NCBI GenBank assembly: GCA_021816925.1
Contig: JAKAWQ010000001.1
Location: 62,001-126,000, forward strand
Length of the DNA: 64,000 bases
From: Pseudomonadota bacterium
GTDB taxonomy: Bacteria > Pseudomonadota > Alphaproteobacteria > Acetobacterales > Acetobacteraceae
Direction: 5' to 3'
Part shown: piece after piece, positions 18,354 through 27,674 of the stretch
Position numbering within the stretch: position 1 is the stretch's first letter
Layout: each line of letters starts with the position of its first letter
Notes under the pieces: generated by a model
Seen by the model: the letters and a program-made list of their open reading frames with translations, nothing else
Database searches by the model: none
Told to the model about the DNA's origin: nothing
Translations under genes and position numbers: made by a program

Positions 18354-21300
18354 TCAGAAGCGCGGGCGGACGGGGCCCTTGGCGAGCAGAGCGGCGAGCA
18401 TCTCACGCACGCGGGCGAGCCAGGCATCGAGCCCGGCGAGATCGCTCACCGTTCCCGGCGCCGGCAGGGTCACGGGCTGGACGTCCGGCTGGGCCCGTTC
18501 GGCGGCTTCGTCCAACGCGGCGCGAACACCCTCCGGGAGGCCGCGCGTGAGGTCCGCCCAGCCCGAGAGGCCACGGGCCGTGAGGGCCGTTACGATGTCC
18601 TCGGGCGTCGCCACCTCGGGCCGAGAGAGCGGCAGAAGCCCGTCGCGGGCCCGGATCGCGTGTTTGTCGTCGGGCGAAAGGGGTTGCCAGTTCGCGTCGT
18701 CCTTGAGTGCCGCCTCCGCCTTGGCGAAGGCCGATTGATGGGCCTCATAGGCGGCGTTGAGTGCGCTCCGCAGTTCGGCGGTGGCGTCCTGGCGGAGCGG
18801 CGGGACCGGGTCCGGCTCGTCGAGCAGGCGACGGCGTTTGCGGATGTCCTCGACAGCGGCCTGCTGGCCGTGCGCGCCGAGTTCCACGAGTCGGAGCGTG
18901 GTGCGGTAGGCGGGAAGCCGTGTGGCGATCGCCTGGCGGCACGTGAGCCAGTTCGTATACGCGGTCTTCAGGACGGGCGTGCGCGTCGCGGCCTCGATCA
19001 TCCGCTCGTTGCCCGAGAGCGCCTCGATGGCGTCGAGATCGGGGGTTGCCGGCGCGGGCGGCGCCGGCGCATCGCCGCCGGCTGCTTGCGCTGCCTCGCG
19101 CAGGGTTTTCAGAATCAGCGGCAATTGCTCGGCCTCCTGATCGGGCGCGACGTTCATGCCAACGGTTTGGCCGAGATCGCGGATGGCACGCTTGTGCGTG
19201 GTCGTGACCTGATGCGTTTCCGGGAGGAAGCGGCAGAGGCCGATCTTCTGGCGGGGCAGGCTGCGCAGCGTTGTTGCCTTGCCGTCCTCGCCCAGCACGC
19301 GGATGAGGTTGGCGTGCGCGAGCACGAGCAAGGCGCCGTCTATGGCATCCTGCGGCCAGCCGTAGGGCGGGGACTCGAACTCGTCGCGAACCTCCTTGCC
19401 CTTGCGGCCGGCGCCGAGCCTGGCGCGGATGGTCTGGCATACCGGATTGGTGTCAGGAGTGCCGTTGTGGCCGACCGCCTTCAGCGCGTCCGCCTGACCT
19501 CCCTGCGCCGCCTTGACCACGCGCTCCCAGCCGGGATCGTCGGCGGTGTCGAACTGCGGATAGAGGCGGACGAGCGCGGCTTTCGCCGCGGCGCCGACGC
19601 GCTCCCTGAGATCGCCGCCCGATTGCTCGGAGCCGCCGGAGAGCAACACTTTGGCGTCATGCACGGCGGATTGCACGATGTCCTTGATCGTGCGATCGGC
19701 ATCCTTTCGACGCCCCGTCATGTGCGACCGCGCTTGCTCGCCCTCGTTGGTGGAGGGCGCACCGCGCTGGTCGATGACGGCCTGGGCGGCGAAGCGCCGG
19801 CGCAAGGCATCTTCGAGCCGGCTTGTGTCGTGGCGTGGGACGAGCAAATGGATAGTGGCGTCGGTCTCGGGCGCGGCGGCAATGTCTTCCTCGACGGATT
19901 TCAGAGTTTGATCCCAGCCGTTATGAATGCGGAGGGCCAATCCGTCGGCGGGCGGTTTTTCCTCGGGCCCGAGCCTGGTGAGCTTGCGGGAAACCGCGCT
20001 CCGACCCTGGGGAATCGAAGACAGTCCTTTGAGCGCCTCGGAGAGCGCCGCATCGAGTGCGTCGCGTCTCTTTCGCGCCGTTTCGGCGGGGTTGGTGGTG
20101 ACGCTGCGAAGCTCGGCGCGGTAGAGCTTGTCCCACTCGGCGGCTTCCTTGGTTTGCAGCCGCCAGACGTTGTCGATGCGCATCACGGCGCCCTTTTCCT
20201 CGAGCGCGGCAAGGGCGGCCGGCACCTCGCCGCGTATTTCGCCGCCGGCCTCGAGATTTTCCACGAGGAGGTCGGCGATGGCGTCGGTGGTGGCGCGGAC
20301 ACCGTGGAAGTCGGCGTCGCCCTGGATGAGGCCGAGCATATAGACGAGCATCAGGACGCGCGCCTGAAGCTGCTCGGCCTCGGTTGCTTCCCGCAATCTG
20401 CTGATGCGCAGGCGCGTTTCTTCCGGCAACTCGCCGGCGGCAAAGGCGTCGTCGGCAAAGCGGGTGTAGAGGAAGTCGGCCGGGACGGCGTGCCCGAGCG
20501 GTTCGCCGGCGACGAGCCGGGCGGCTTGCAGTGCCACCGCCATCTGGGTGCGCAGGGCTCCCGCGAGGCCGGTCTTGTCGAGCGCGCGCAGAATGCGCTC
20601 CCACACGCGGCGGCGGCTCGGCAGGAGCGGCCAGTCGAGCACGGCATCGGCGTTGTCTTCGGCGCGGTGCGCGAGTCGGCTGCCGGCGAGCTGGCGGGAG
20701 ATTTCTCCGGCACGTGCGTCGAGCATGTCTCGGACCCTGTCGGCGCCGGGCCCTGATTTGCGGAGCACGGTCTTGCGGATGACCGAATCCATGTCCGCCG
20801 CGCCCAGATTGATCCGCACCTGGAAGCGGCCGAGCAGTTTCTGGAGGTTCTCGAGCTCGTTCAATGCCTGCTGGCCGGTGCCCACCAGAAGGAGTCGACC
20901 CTCGAAATCGGCGGCGAAGCGCTCGGCAATGTTTTGCACCTCGAGGGTGCGGGCGGGGTCGTTCCTCAGGAATTCCTGCACTTCGTCGAGCACGATCAGG
21001 GTAAGAGGCAGCTCCCTTCGATTGAGCAGGAGCGCGCGACGGACGGTGGAGGTGAGATCGGCGACGGTGATTTCAGGCGGCTGCGGGAAGTCCGCCTTCA
21101 GGCGGTCGGAGAGATCGCGGGGATTTGCCGCGAGCGAAGGCTTTTCGGCCAGGGCGGCGTGATGGAATGCCGAGGAGAGTACGAATGTGCGGATGGTGGA
21201 ATCGAAGTCGTTCCCGAGCCTCGATCGGATGGCGTCGAGAATGCCCTCCTCGGCAAGCCAGAAGGCGACGCGGGCGGACCGGAAGTCGAGCGGCAACCCG

Positions 21301-21812
21301 ACGGATTGCAGGACGATGCCGAGCGTCGCGAGCTTCGGGTCGTCCGCGCCGCCGCCGAGCGTGCCGCCGGCGGCGTGCAGGCCGCCAGCGCGGCCGGCGG
21401 CCGTGTGGAGGGTGCGAAGCTCTGCGATGAGGCCCGGCGACGGCTCGGGGATGAGCGCGCTCGGGCGGGAGCCGTCTTCGAACGGCTGGTCGGTCCAGAG
21501 CGCGCAGAGCATCTTGGCGAGATGCGACTTGCCGGAGCCAAAGAAACCGCTGATCCAGACTGCCTTCTGGCTGCCCTGGCCCAGCCCGGCGCGGAAGGAT
21601 TCGAGGATGCGGAGCAACCCTTGGCCAAACGCGCCGTCGGCGATGAAGGTGCGGAGCTCGTCTTTCAGAGTTTGGGTCGGGCCGCCGGGAGGCGGCGGGA
21701 AGACGGTCTTGGCGACCCCATCGTTTGGGATGCGGTAGCTCTCGGGCGGTTCCTTGAAGACGTCTCTGTTCAGCACGTTGGGTTTCCCGAAATCCCCAGG
21801 CCCGAATTCCAT
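18354..21812 (-). CDS. brxC: BREX ATPase BrxC (PglY-like)
   Basis: BrxC is a large P-loop protein and core scaffold/ATPase of type 1 BREX. The product has 1152 residues. It has LNRDVFKEPPESYRIPNDGVAK (given as LNRDVFKEPP then ESYRIPNDGVAK) near the N-terminus, Walker A GFFGSGKS near residue 90, Walker B LIVLDEVQEF near 270, then long helical regions. The start ATG overlaps the brxB stop by one base (TAATG), so the two are translationally coupled. The frame is intact. Confidence 0.92.
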   Translation of the reverse strand: MEFGPGDFGKPNVLNRDVFKEPPESYRIPNDGVAKTVFPPPPGGPTQTLKDELRTFIADGAFGQGLLRILESFRAGLGQGSQKAVWISGFFGSGKSHLAKMLCALWTDQPFEDGSRPSALIPEPSPGLIAELRTLHTAAGRAGGLHAAGGTLGGGADDPKLATLGIVLQSVGLPLDFRSARVAFWLAEEGILDAIRSRLGNDFDSTIRTFVLSSAFHHAALAEKPSLAANPRDLSDRLKADFPQPPEITVADLTSTVRRALLLNRRELPLTLIVLDEVQEFLRNDPARTLEVQNIAERFAADFEGRLLLVGTGQQALNELENLQKLLGRFQVRINLGAADMDSVIRKTVLRKSGPGADRVRDMLDARAGEISRQLAGSRLAHRAEDNADAVLDWPLLPSRRRVWERILRALDKTGLAGALRTQMAVALQAARLVAGEPLGHAVPADFLYTRFADDAFAAGELPEETRLRISRLREATEAEQLQARVLMLVYMLGLIQGDADFHGVRATTDAIADLLVENLEAGGEIRGEVPAALAALEEKGAVMRIDNVWRLQTKEAAEWDKLYRAELRSVTTNPAETARKRRDALDAALSEALKGLSSIPQGRSAVSRKLTRLGPEEKPPADGLALRIHNGWDQTLKSVEEDIAAAPETDATIHLLVPRHDTSRLEDALRRRFAAQAVIDQRGAPSTNEGEQARSHMTGRRKDADRTIKDIVQSAVHDAKVLLSGGSEQSGGDLRERVGAAAKAALVRLYPQFDTADDPGWERVVKAAQGGQADALKAVGHNGTPDTNPVCQTIRARLGAGRKGKEVRDEFESPPYGWPQDAIDGALLVLAHANLIRVLGEDGKATTLRSLPRQKIGLCRFLPETHQVTTTHKRAIRDLGQTVGMNVAPDQEAEQLPLILKTLREAAQAAGGDAPAPPAPATPDLDAIEALSGNERMIEAATRTPVLKTAYTNWLTCRQAIATRLPAYRTTLRLVELGAHGQQAAVEDIRKRRRLLDEPDPVPPLRQDATAELRSALNAAYEAHQSAFAKAEAALKDDANWQPLSPDDKHAIRARDGLLPLSRPEVATPEDIVTALTARGLSGWADLTRGLPEGVRAALDEAAERAQPDVQPVTLPAPGTVSDLAGLDAWLARVREMLAALLAKGPVRPRF

Positions 21813-22345
21813 TACGCCGGGATCGGCACCGCGCGATAGGTCCAGCCATCCCGCGCGTCGAGCAGACGGTAGACGCCGGCCTCGTGCCGGCCCGGGAACA
21901 GAAGGAGAAGTCGGCCCTTGATGTCGGGGGCGACCTTCTCGATGAGGGCTGAAACCCGCAACAAGCCAAACAATGATCCGGCGCCGGTCAGCGCCAGAAT
22001 GTCCTGCTCGCCGAGCACCCGGAGCCGGGCGTGGACGGTGGAAGAGACGTGCGCTTGGAAATCGGGAAGCAGCCCGGACAGCTCGTCCGGTTGCCGGGCG
22101 AGGGCATCGAACAGGTCGTGCGAAGCGAACCAGGCGGGGACCAGGGCGGAGAGGTTGAGCGAGGCCCAGCCGTGACCCGACTTCCGGGCGGCATCTTCAA
22201 ATTCGGGGAGCCGACCCTGGACGCGGCGTTCCAGAACGCGGTCGTAATGCATGATCCAGACGCGGTAGTCGGGTGGGGTGTCCTTCGCCCATGGCAGCGA
22301 CACCTGCTTGCGAAAATGCGCGAGAAGATCATCCAGTATTGTCAA
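21812..22345 (-). CDS. brxB: BREX protein BrxB (DUF1788)
   Basis: BrxB is a small conserved BREX protein of unresolved biochemical role that accompanies BrxC. I place the start at TTG 22345, giving 177 residues beginning MTILDDLLAHF. Upstream residues in the same open frame look like out-of-frame brxA. Family-like sequence includes DYRVWIMHYDRVLERRVQGR and the C-terminal RLLLLFPGRHE. It overlaps the end of brxA by 17 bases and the start of brxC by one base, so it is part of a tightly coupled operon. The non-ATG start is the main uncertainty. Confidence 0.8.
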   Translation of the reverse strand: MTILDDLLAHFRKQVSLPWAKDTPPDYRVWIMHYDRVLERRVQGRLPEFEDAARKSGHGWASLNLSALVPAWFASHDLFDALARQPDELSGLLPDFQAHVSSTVHARLRVLGEQDILALTGAGSLFGLLRVSALIEKVAPDIKGRLLLLFPGRHEAGVYRLLDARDGWTYRAVPIPA

Positions 22346-23180
22346 GTTCCGGGACCTCCAGCAGCTCGGCCATCGGCCGGCGAATATCGATTTGAATGAC
22401 TCCGCCGCCGGCCCTGATCCTGGCGAGGCCCACGGATTCCGCTCGGCGAAGGAGGGCAAGGAGCTCCGACTCCGAGCGATCCAGGACGCGCATCCAGGGT
22501 GAGCGGAGAAGTGTGGGCCCGCCGAAACCGGCGATCGCGCCGAGGAGGGCCCCGTAGGCGGCGGCCTCGGGGGACGGCTCGGCGAGGCGTCGCCGTTTGT
22601 TCACGCGTCCCTTGAGGTGGCCGGATTGGGTCCATGAGGACGCGCAATGCTGCGCCAGGGCTTGGAGTGTTTTTGACGAATAGCGGCCGGGATGTTCGGC
22701 GGCGAGAACCGCGGCGAGATCCGGCCAGCGAAGGGCAGTGCCTACGGCGGCGGGAAGGACGGCGGAGGCAGTCGTGCGCAGCAGCGGCTCACGCGCCAGC
22801 GCGCAGAGGAGGGCGAGCAGCGGGCGGCCGAGAGGGTTCCGCGGCCAGAGCCGTAACAGGGCCGTCTGGACAGGGCGCGGCGCCAGGATGCCGTAGAGTG
22901 TGTTGAGATGAGACAGGGCGAGGCGCCGGCCCGCGCCGGTGGCCTTGCCGAGCAGGTTGCCGGCAACGACGGCGCGTTCCACGGCCACCGCGTCGCCTTC
23001 GGCAAGCTGGCTCAGGGTCGCGGTCAACTCGGCCAGCATCATCGTCTTGGAGAGATGCACGCCCCCGGGTGCAAACCTGAATCCGAGCGTCGCGGCGAGG
23101 GTCGTATCCTCGGGGGTCGCGAACCAGTCAGGCCGGCGAGGTTGGGCGGGTCGGTCGAAGCGGGCGGGCGAGGACTGCAT
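22329..23180 (-). CDS. brxA: BrxA-like first gene of the BREX operon
   Basis: This 283-residue protein opens the BREX run. It contains LSKTMMLAELTATL near the N-terminus, then a helical region (LLGKATGAGRRLAL, HLNTLYGIL, LLALLCALAREPLLR) and SSWTQSGHLKGR near the middle. By position (directly before brxB) and fold pattern it corresponds to the BrxA/DUF1819-type DNA-binding protein. I am less sure of the family than for its neighbours. It starts 69 bases downstream of the terminase gene on the same strand, so the BREX promoter must lie in or before that gap. Confidence 0.65.
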   Translation of the reverse strand: MQSSPARFDRPAQPRRPDWFATPEDTTLAATLGFRFAPGGVHLSKTMMLAELTATLSQLAEGDAVAVERAVVAGNLLGKATGAGRRLALSHLNTLYGILAPRPVQTALLRLWPRNPLGRPLLALLCALAREPLLRTTASAVLPAAVGTALRWPDLAAVLAAEHPGRYSSKTLQALAQHCASSWTQSGHLKGRVNKRRRLAEPSPEAAAYGALLGAIAGFGGPTLLRSPWMRVLDRSESELLALLRRAESVGLARIRAGGGVIQIDIRRPMAELLEVPELDNTG

Positions 23181-23249
23181 GCCCGGGTTTTAAACCATTT
23201 GCCGCGATTGCAGTCTGACGCGGACCGTCGCCTCGCTTGTGGGGAGCGC

Positions 23250-24941
23250 CTACCCGCGGCGCTGCGAGGCCTGGTAGCAGTCCGGGTGGAAGGTGCTCAC
23301 GCCGTCGTTGATGTAGGTGGTGCCAGGGGCGATCGCCTCGCCGCAGCGGGGGCAGTAGCGGACGAAAAGCTTGGCCACGGATCGGTTGTACGCCTCGATG
23401 TAGAGGTTGCCTTGGGGGTTGGGGATTGCGGCGCCGGCTTGTTCCGAGCGCCGCCAGGGCAGGGGATCGGGGCGCGGCGGGGGCTTGCCGTTGGCCTCGG
23501 CGATGAGCTGCTCGTAGTAGGCGATCATGTTCCGCCCGCCGCTGGGAGCGATCAGGTCCTGCTTGACCCAGTCGAGCGCCTGGGCGGTGGAGTCGGCCTG
23601 GTCGTCGTGCCGGCCCTTGGGGAACGTTGTGAGCTCGTGCAGATATTCGGCGAGCCAGGGCGCCGCGGCGGGCAGATGCACGAAGCCGTTCTCGATCATC
23701 GCGGTCTGCGCGTGCAGGCGCATGACCTTGTCGCCCGAGGGTTCGTAACGCGTGACCGAGTAGAGGCCCTCGGCGACGAGTTCCTGGATGAGCTGGGTGC
23801 CGGAGGCCTTGTCCTCGATCAGCACCACCTCGGCACGGTGCAGCTCGGCCTGCTCGCGCACGGCGCGCTTGAGGGCGGGATAGTCGAGGCGCCTGCGGAG
23901 CACGTGCAGGAGAAAGAGGTGGCGGTCCTTGAGGCCCCAGGTGGTGCAGACGCTGTAATCCGCGAGCTCGGTCGGCTTGCTGGCGGTGTCCCAGCTTTGC
24001 AGGATGCGCTCGAATGACGCCGGCTTCGCCTCCTCGGTGCAGGAGCGGAACCATTCGGCCCGGATCATGCCGCCGCCGAGCGGGGCGGGGGCTTGCTGGT
24101 ACTGGCCGGCGAAGTGGTAGGGCCCAAGGGTGCGGCGGAGCTGTTCGAGGATCGCGAGCGGCTCGCGCTCGGGATGCAGCGCGTCGCCGGCGCGACGGCG
24201 GAAGCGCTGCGATCCGAACGGCGTGTCGAAGGAATGCTCCTCGTCCCGCTCGGCGATGGCGGGCAGGACGAGCGTCTCCCAGCTCTCCCGGGCGAGCAGG
24301 TGGCCGACGAGATCGTCCTCGTGCAGGCGTTGCATGATCAGCACGATGGCGCTGGAGCGCTTGTCGTCGAGGCGGCTCAAGAGGGTGTGGTCGAACCATT
24401 CGTTGACGGCAGCGCGCTGGGTTTCGGAGAGGGCTTCGTCGGGCTTCAGCGGATCATCGATGATGATGAGATCGGCGCCGCGGCCGGTGAGCACGCCGCC
24501 GACGGAGGTGGCGAGACGATAACCCTGGGCGGTGGTGACGAACTCGCCGACCGCTTGCCGCTCGGGGGAGAGACGCGCCGGGAAGAGCGCACGATACCAG
24601 CTGCTCTGCATGATGCGCCGGCAGTCGCGGGCGTGCTTGTCGGCGAGGTCCTGGGCGTAGCTGACGCAGAGGATGCGCGCCGCGGGCTCGTGGCCGAGAC
24701 ACCAGGCGGGCAGGGCGACCGAAGCCGCGAGCGATTTCAGGTGGCGGGGCGGGACGTTGATGATGAGCCGGGTGACCTGGCCCGTGCGGACCGAAGCGAG
24801 CCTCGCTGCCATCGCCTCGATGTGCCAGTTGGGCAGGAATCGTGCGTCGGGGTTGAGCTCGTAGAAGCAGCGCTGGAGAAACGAACAAAAATCCTGGCGC
24901 AGCAGCGCCTGATACTCGGCGAGATCAAGGACGGCTGTCAT
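23250..24941 (-). CDS. Phage terminase large subunit
   Basis: This is a DNA-packaging motor ATPase/nuclease. The product is 563 residues from ATG 24941. The ATPase domain has the variant Walker A PPRHLKS near residue 62, and LIIIDDP (Walker B) near 157. The RNase H-like nuclease domain has QSWDTA, LIEDKASG and the KGRHDDQADS motif with its acidic pair. After the nuclease domain a short tail contains CPRCG followed by HPDC, a probable zinc-binding knuckle that is not part of the standard terminase. It overlaps the DUF5681 gene by 17 bases. No portal, capsid or tail genes follow; brxA does. Confidence 0.88.
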   Translation of the reverse strand: MTAVLDLAEYQALLRQDFCSFLQRCFYELNPDARFLPNWHIEAMAARLASVRTGQVTRLIINVPPRHLKSLAASVALPAWCLGHEPAARILCVSYAQDLADKHARDCRRIMQSSWYRALFPARLSPERQAVGEFVTTAQGYRLATSVGGVLTGRGADLIIIDDPLKPDEALSETQRAAVNEWFDHTLLSRLDDKRSSAIVLIMQRLHEDDLVGHLLARESWETLVLPAIAERDEEHSFDTPFGSQRFRRRAGDALHPEREPLAILEQLRRTLGPYHFAGQYQQAPAPLGGGMIRAEWFRSCTEEAKPASFERILQSWDTASKPTELADYSVCTTWGLKDRHLFLLHVLRRRLDYPALKRAVREQAELHRAEVVLIEDKASGTQLIQELVAEGLYSVTRYEPSGDKVMRLHAQTAMIENGFVHLPAAAPWLAEYLHELTTFPKGRHDDQADSTAQALDWVKQDLIAPSGGRNMIAYYEQLIAEANGKPPPRPDPLPWRRSEQAGAAIPNPQGNLYIEAYNRSVAKLFVRYCPRCGEAIAPGTTYINDGVSTFHPDCYQASQRRG

Positions 24942-25329
24942 CGGGACCCTGCTTCGCTGCATGAAGCCGTGCGGCGAGGGTCAGCATCACCTGCCGGTCG
25001 GCTTCCGTGGTGAGCGCCACGGAAGCACCGGCGGCGGTGCCGCGGGCTTCGATCTGCTGCACCATGCCGAGCAGGAGGGCGATCGCCTTGAGATCCGCAG
25101 CGGCGGATTTGTTGACGAGCTGGGTGATGATGGCTTGGCGCTTGGTGATCGATCGGCGCTTGCCGTTCTCCTTGACCACCACACGCTCATCGAGCGCGCC
25201 GGTCACCAGGGTCGCGAAGTTTTTGGCCCCTTTCGGCCGGCCCTTGGGATTGCCGGAGCGGCCCTTCGCGAAGCGGGTGTGTTGCGGCGGGCGCCCGTAA
25301 CCCACGTTGCAGGATGGTTCATCCGACAT
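24925..25329 (-). CDS. DUF5681 protein, terminase-associated
   Basis: The 134-residue protein has the diagnostic N-terminal motif HTRFAKGRSGNPKGRPKGAK of DUF5681 proteins. These are routinely found next to terminase large subunits and may act as small-terminase-like DNA-binding partners. The middle is a KRRSITKRQAI basic helix and the C-terminus is helical. It overlaps both the upstream methylase gene (11 bases) and the downstream terminase gene, so the three form one transcription unit. Confidence 0.8.
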   Translation of the reverse strand: MSDEPSCNVGYGRPPQHTRFAKGRSGNPKGRPKGAKNFATLVTGALDERVVVKENGKRRSITKRQAIITQLVNKSAAADLKAIALLLGMVQQIEARGTAAGASVALTTEADRQVMLTLAARLHAAKQGPDDSRP

Positions 25330-26704
25330 CGATGTTCTCCAGCGCAGATGCTGCGGGCTCTTGCGTGCTCGCAGCCCGCCGCGCGTTGCCGCCGGTCAAG
25401 GCTTCCCAACGGCGGACGATGACGTCGGCGTAGCGGGGGTCGATTTCCATGGCGTAGCAACGCCGGCCGGTCCGTTCGGCGGCGATCAGCGTGGTGCCGC
25501 TGCCCGCGAAAGGGTCGAGCAGGATGCCGCCACGAGCGGAGGCGTCGAGAATCGCATCCGCCACCAGGCGCGCCGGCTTGACGGCGGGATGCATCGCCAG
25601 GGCAGTTCCTTCCTCGCCGGCGCGAGCGAAGGCGCTGACGCCCGGATAGCGCCAGAGATCGGTGCGATGCCTTCCGTGCCGGCCGAGCGCGATATTGTTG
25701 CGGTGCCGGCCGCGCCCGTGCCTGAAGACCAGAATGAGCTCGTGCTGGCTGCGATAGAGCGACCCGATCCCGGCGGTTTCCTTGGCCCAGACGCAAAGAT
25801 TCTTGAGCTCGGCATAAGCGGCCCGGCCGGCGGCCAGCAGCTCCGGAAGGTGCCACCAGTCCGTGCGGATGTAGTGCAGGGAGCCGTCCGCGCTGTGGCG
25901 GGCGAGCAGCGTGCAGGCGCGGGTGAGGAACGCAGTGAAGGCTGCCTCGTCCATCTCGCCCGAGGCGATCGCGAACTCGCGATGGCGGACGCGGCAACGT
26001 GCCGGCCGGGCGCCGGGGCGGCAGGAGTGGCCGTCGATCGGGACATTGCAGGGCGGATCAGCGAAGACCATTGCGGCGCTCTTGCCGGCCATCAGCGTAG
26101 CGTACGCCGCCTCGTCGCGGGCGTCGCCGCAGAGCAGCCGATGCCGGCCGAGCAGCCAGAGATCGCCCGGCCGAGTGACCGCGGGGCCGGGTGGGGGAAG
26201 AGCGTCCGCAGGATCCTGCGCAGGCTTCTCTTCCGCATCGTTCAGCGCTTCGATCCGGAGATCGATCTCGCCCATGCCGAAGCCGGTCGCTTCGAGGTCG
26301 AAGTCGAGATCGATCGCGGCAAGTCCTTCAAGCTGTTCGGCCAGCAGGCGGTCATCCCAGGTGGAGGTCTCCGTCAGCCGGTTGTCGGCGACCAGGAACG
26401 CGCGCGCTTGTGCCTCGCCCAGGTGTTCGAGCTGGATCGTCGGGACCTCGGTGCAGCCGAGCTCCCGGCACGCGAGCAGCCGCCCGTGTCCGGCGATGAC
26501 CTTGAGATCGGCATCCACGAGGATCGGCACGTTGAAGCCGAAGCTTCGGATGCTGCTGGCGATCTGCCGGATTTGCACACGGCCGTGCTGCCGCGGATTG
26601 CGCGGATCGGGTTTGATCTCGGCCAATGGGCGATAGACAACGCCGAGAGGGCTTGCGCTCGCCAGCGTCGCACGCCCCGATGGGGCTCGTTCCTTTTGTG
26701 GCAT
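25319..26704 (-). CDS. ParB-domain / DNA methyltransferase fusion
   Basis: The 461-residue protein has a ParB-like N-terminal domain (PRNPRQHGR, then VPILVDADLKVIAGHGRL and ARAFLVADNRL, up to about residue 140), joined to a beta-class N6-adenine/N4-cytosine methylase. The catalytic motif region is ADPPCNVPIDGH and the SAM motif is DPFAGSGTT near the C-terminus, with HPAVKPARLV before it. The usual DPPY is DPPC here (codon TGC instead of TAY). The residues after GH (SCRPGARPARCRV) also look longer than usual, so activity is uncertain. It is a common phage or prophage gene beside terminase. Confidence 0.82.
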   Translation of the reverse strand: MPQKERAPSGRATLASASPLGVVYRPLAEIKPDPRNPRQHGRVQIRQIASSIRSFGFNVPILVDADLKVIAGHGRLLACRELGCTEVPTIQLEHLGEAQARAFLVADNRLTETSTWDDRLLAEQLEGLAAIDLDFDLEATGFGMGEIDLRIEALNDAEEKPAQDPADALPPPGPAVTRPGDLWLLGRHRLLCGDARDEAAYATLMAGKSAAMVFADPPCNVPIDGHSCRPGARPARCRVRHREFAIASGEMDEAAFTAFLTRACTLLARHSADGSLHYIRTDWWHLPELLAAGRAAYAELKNLCVWAKETAGIGSLYRSQHELILVFRHGRGRHRNNIALGRHGRHRTDLWRYPGVSAFARAGEEGTALAMHPAVKPARLVADAILDASARGGILLDPFAGSGTTLIAAERTGRRCYAMEIDPRYADVIVRRWEALTGGNARRAASTQEPAASALENIDVG

Positions 26705-26809
26705 CGTCCAACCTTCCATTTTCCGCGAATCGTCTCGTGGACTGGCGAAGAAGGAAGAGCAACGGCGATTGTCCTGTCAAAATGAACAAACTGCCGAATT
26801 GTCCGTCGA

Positions 26810-27424
26810 TTATTTTTCCGCGGTCCCGCGCGGCCGGCCGCGCGTGCGCTGGTAAACCGCCGAATATGCGAGGTCGAAACTGCGCGTGGTGAGCCGGGCC
26901 GCGAATCGGCTGCTCGCCAATGGCCACAACCCCTTCTTCAGCTCTTCGCCGTGTGTCTGCCGGCGCGCCTGCAGCCAGGCGATGCACTCACCGATGACGT
27001 CATCCCGTTGCGACGCTGCCTCAGACTCTGCGACGCGGATGGCGACGAAGGTGAAGCCCGCGCCGCTTGCGGCGCTGTGCACGAAGTCAGGTTGCAGAGT
27101 GTCCCAGAGTTCAGCGGGGATCGTGCCTCGCGTGACGGAGGGCGGCTGGATGCCGGTCGCGACCAGTTCGCCGGCGGTAAGCCGCGCCTTGAACTCGGAG
27201 ACAAGCGCTTCCCGCGTGTGCGCGAGCCCATCATCGAACCGAGCCCGCGGAGATCCGGTTGCAGCGGCCTGCTGCTGGTAATACCGCAGGAGGCCAGGGT
27301 CGGACCGGCTGATCGCGTCAATCGCCTGTGCGCGATCCGGATAGCAGCCGAGCACCTCGGTCCATCGCGATTGATCGAAGAACCGTTCCGGAGCGGCGCT
27401 GAGCGGGACCTCGTTGCCTGGCAT
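26810..27424 (-). CDS. Conserved-looking protein of unknown function
   Basis: I chose ATG 27424 because GAGGGCAAAGTG precedes it; the product has 204 residues. An ATG at 27460 is possible but lacks a ribosome-binding site. No domain is recognised. The sequence is soluble and mixed, with no signal peptide or membrane segment. It has a conserved-looking stretch FDQSRWTEVLGCYPDRAQAI near the N-terminus and a basic C-terminus (YQRTRGRPRG). It precedes the methylase-DUF5681-terminase unit on the same strand, so it is probably part of that phage-derived cluster. Its function is unknown. Confidence 0.6.
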   Translation of the reverse strand: MPGNEVPLSAAPERFFDQSRWTEVLGCYPDRAQAIDAISRSDPGLLRYYQQQAAATGSPRARFDDGLAHTREALVSEFKARLTAGELVATGIQPPSVTRGTIPAELWDTLQPDFVHSAASGAGFTFVAIRVAESEAASQRDDVIGECIAWLQARRQTHGEELKKGLWPLASSRFAARLTTRSFDLAYSAVYQRTRGRPRGTAEK

Positions 27425-27674
27425 CACTTTGCCCTCGGGCGACGACGATGCGCCTGCCATGATGACCGGTCTAGGCGGCGCATAAACCTGACCGGGGTGC
27501 CGGTCCGGCGGTTGCGTGCTGGTGGTCGCGCACCATCCTTTCGTTGGCTTTGGCGCGCATGACGCCGTCGTTCTTTCGACCGGACTTCTGCGTTGCGGCA
27601 AGCGTTGGTCCTTCCGTGCGGCGGCCTGGGGGCATCCGGGGCAGCGGTACGGGCAATGTTGCGGAGGCGGCGCC

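Noticed and set aside
17919-20756. Plus-strand open frame of about 945 codons opposite pglX/brxC.
   Set aside because: It is an antisense shadow in GC-rich DNA with no domains; brxC and pglX on the other strand are clearly real.
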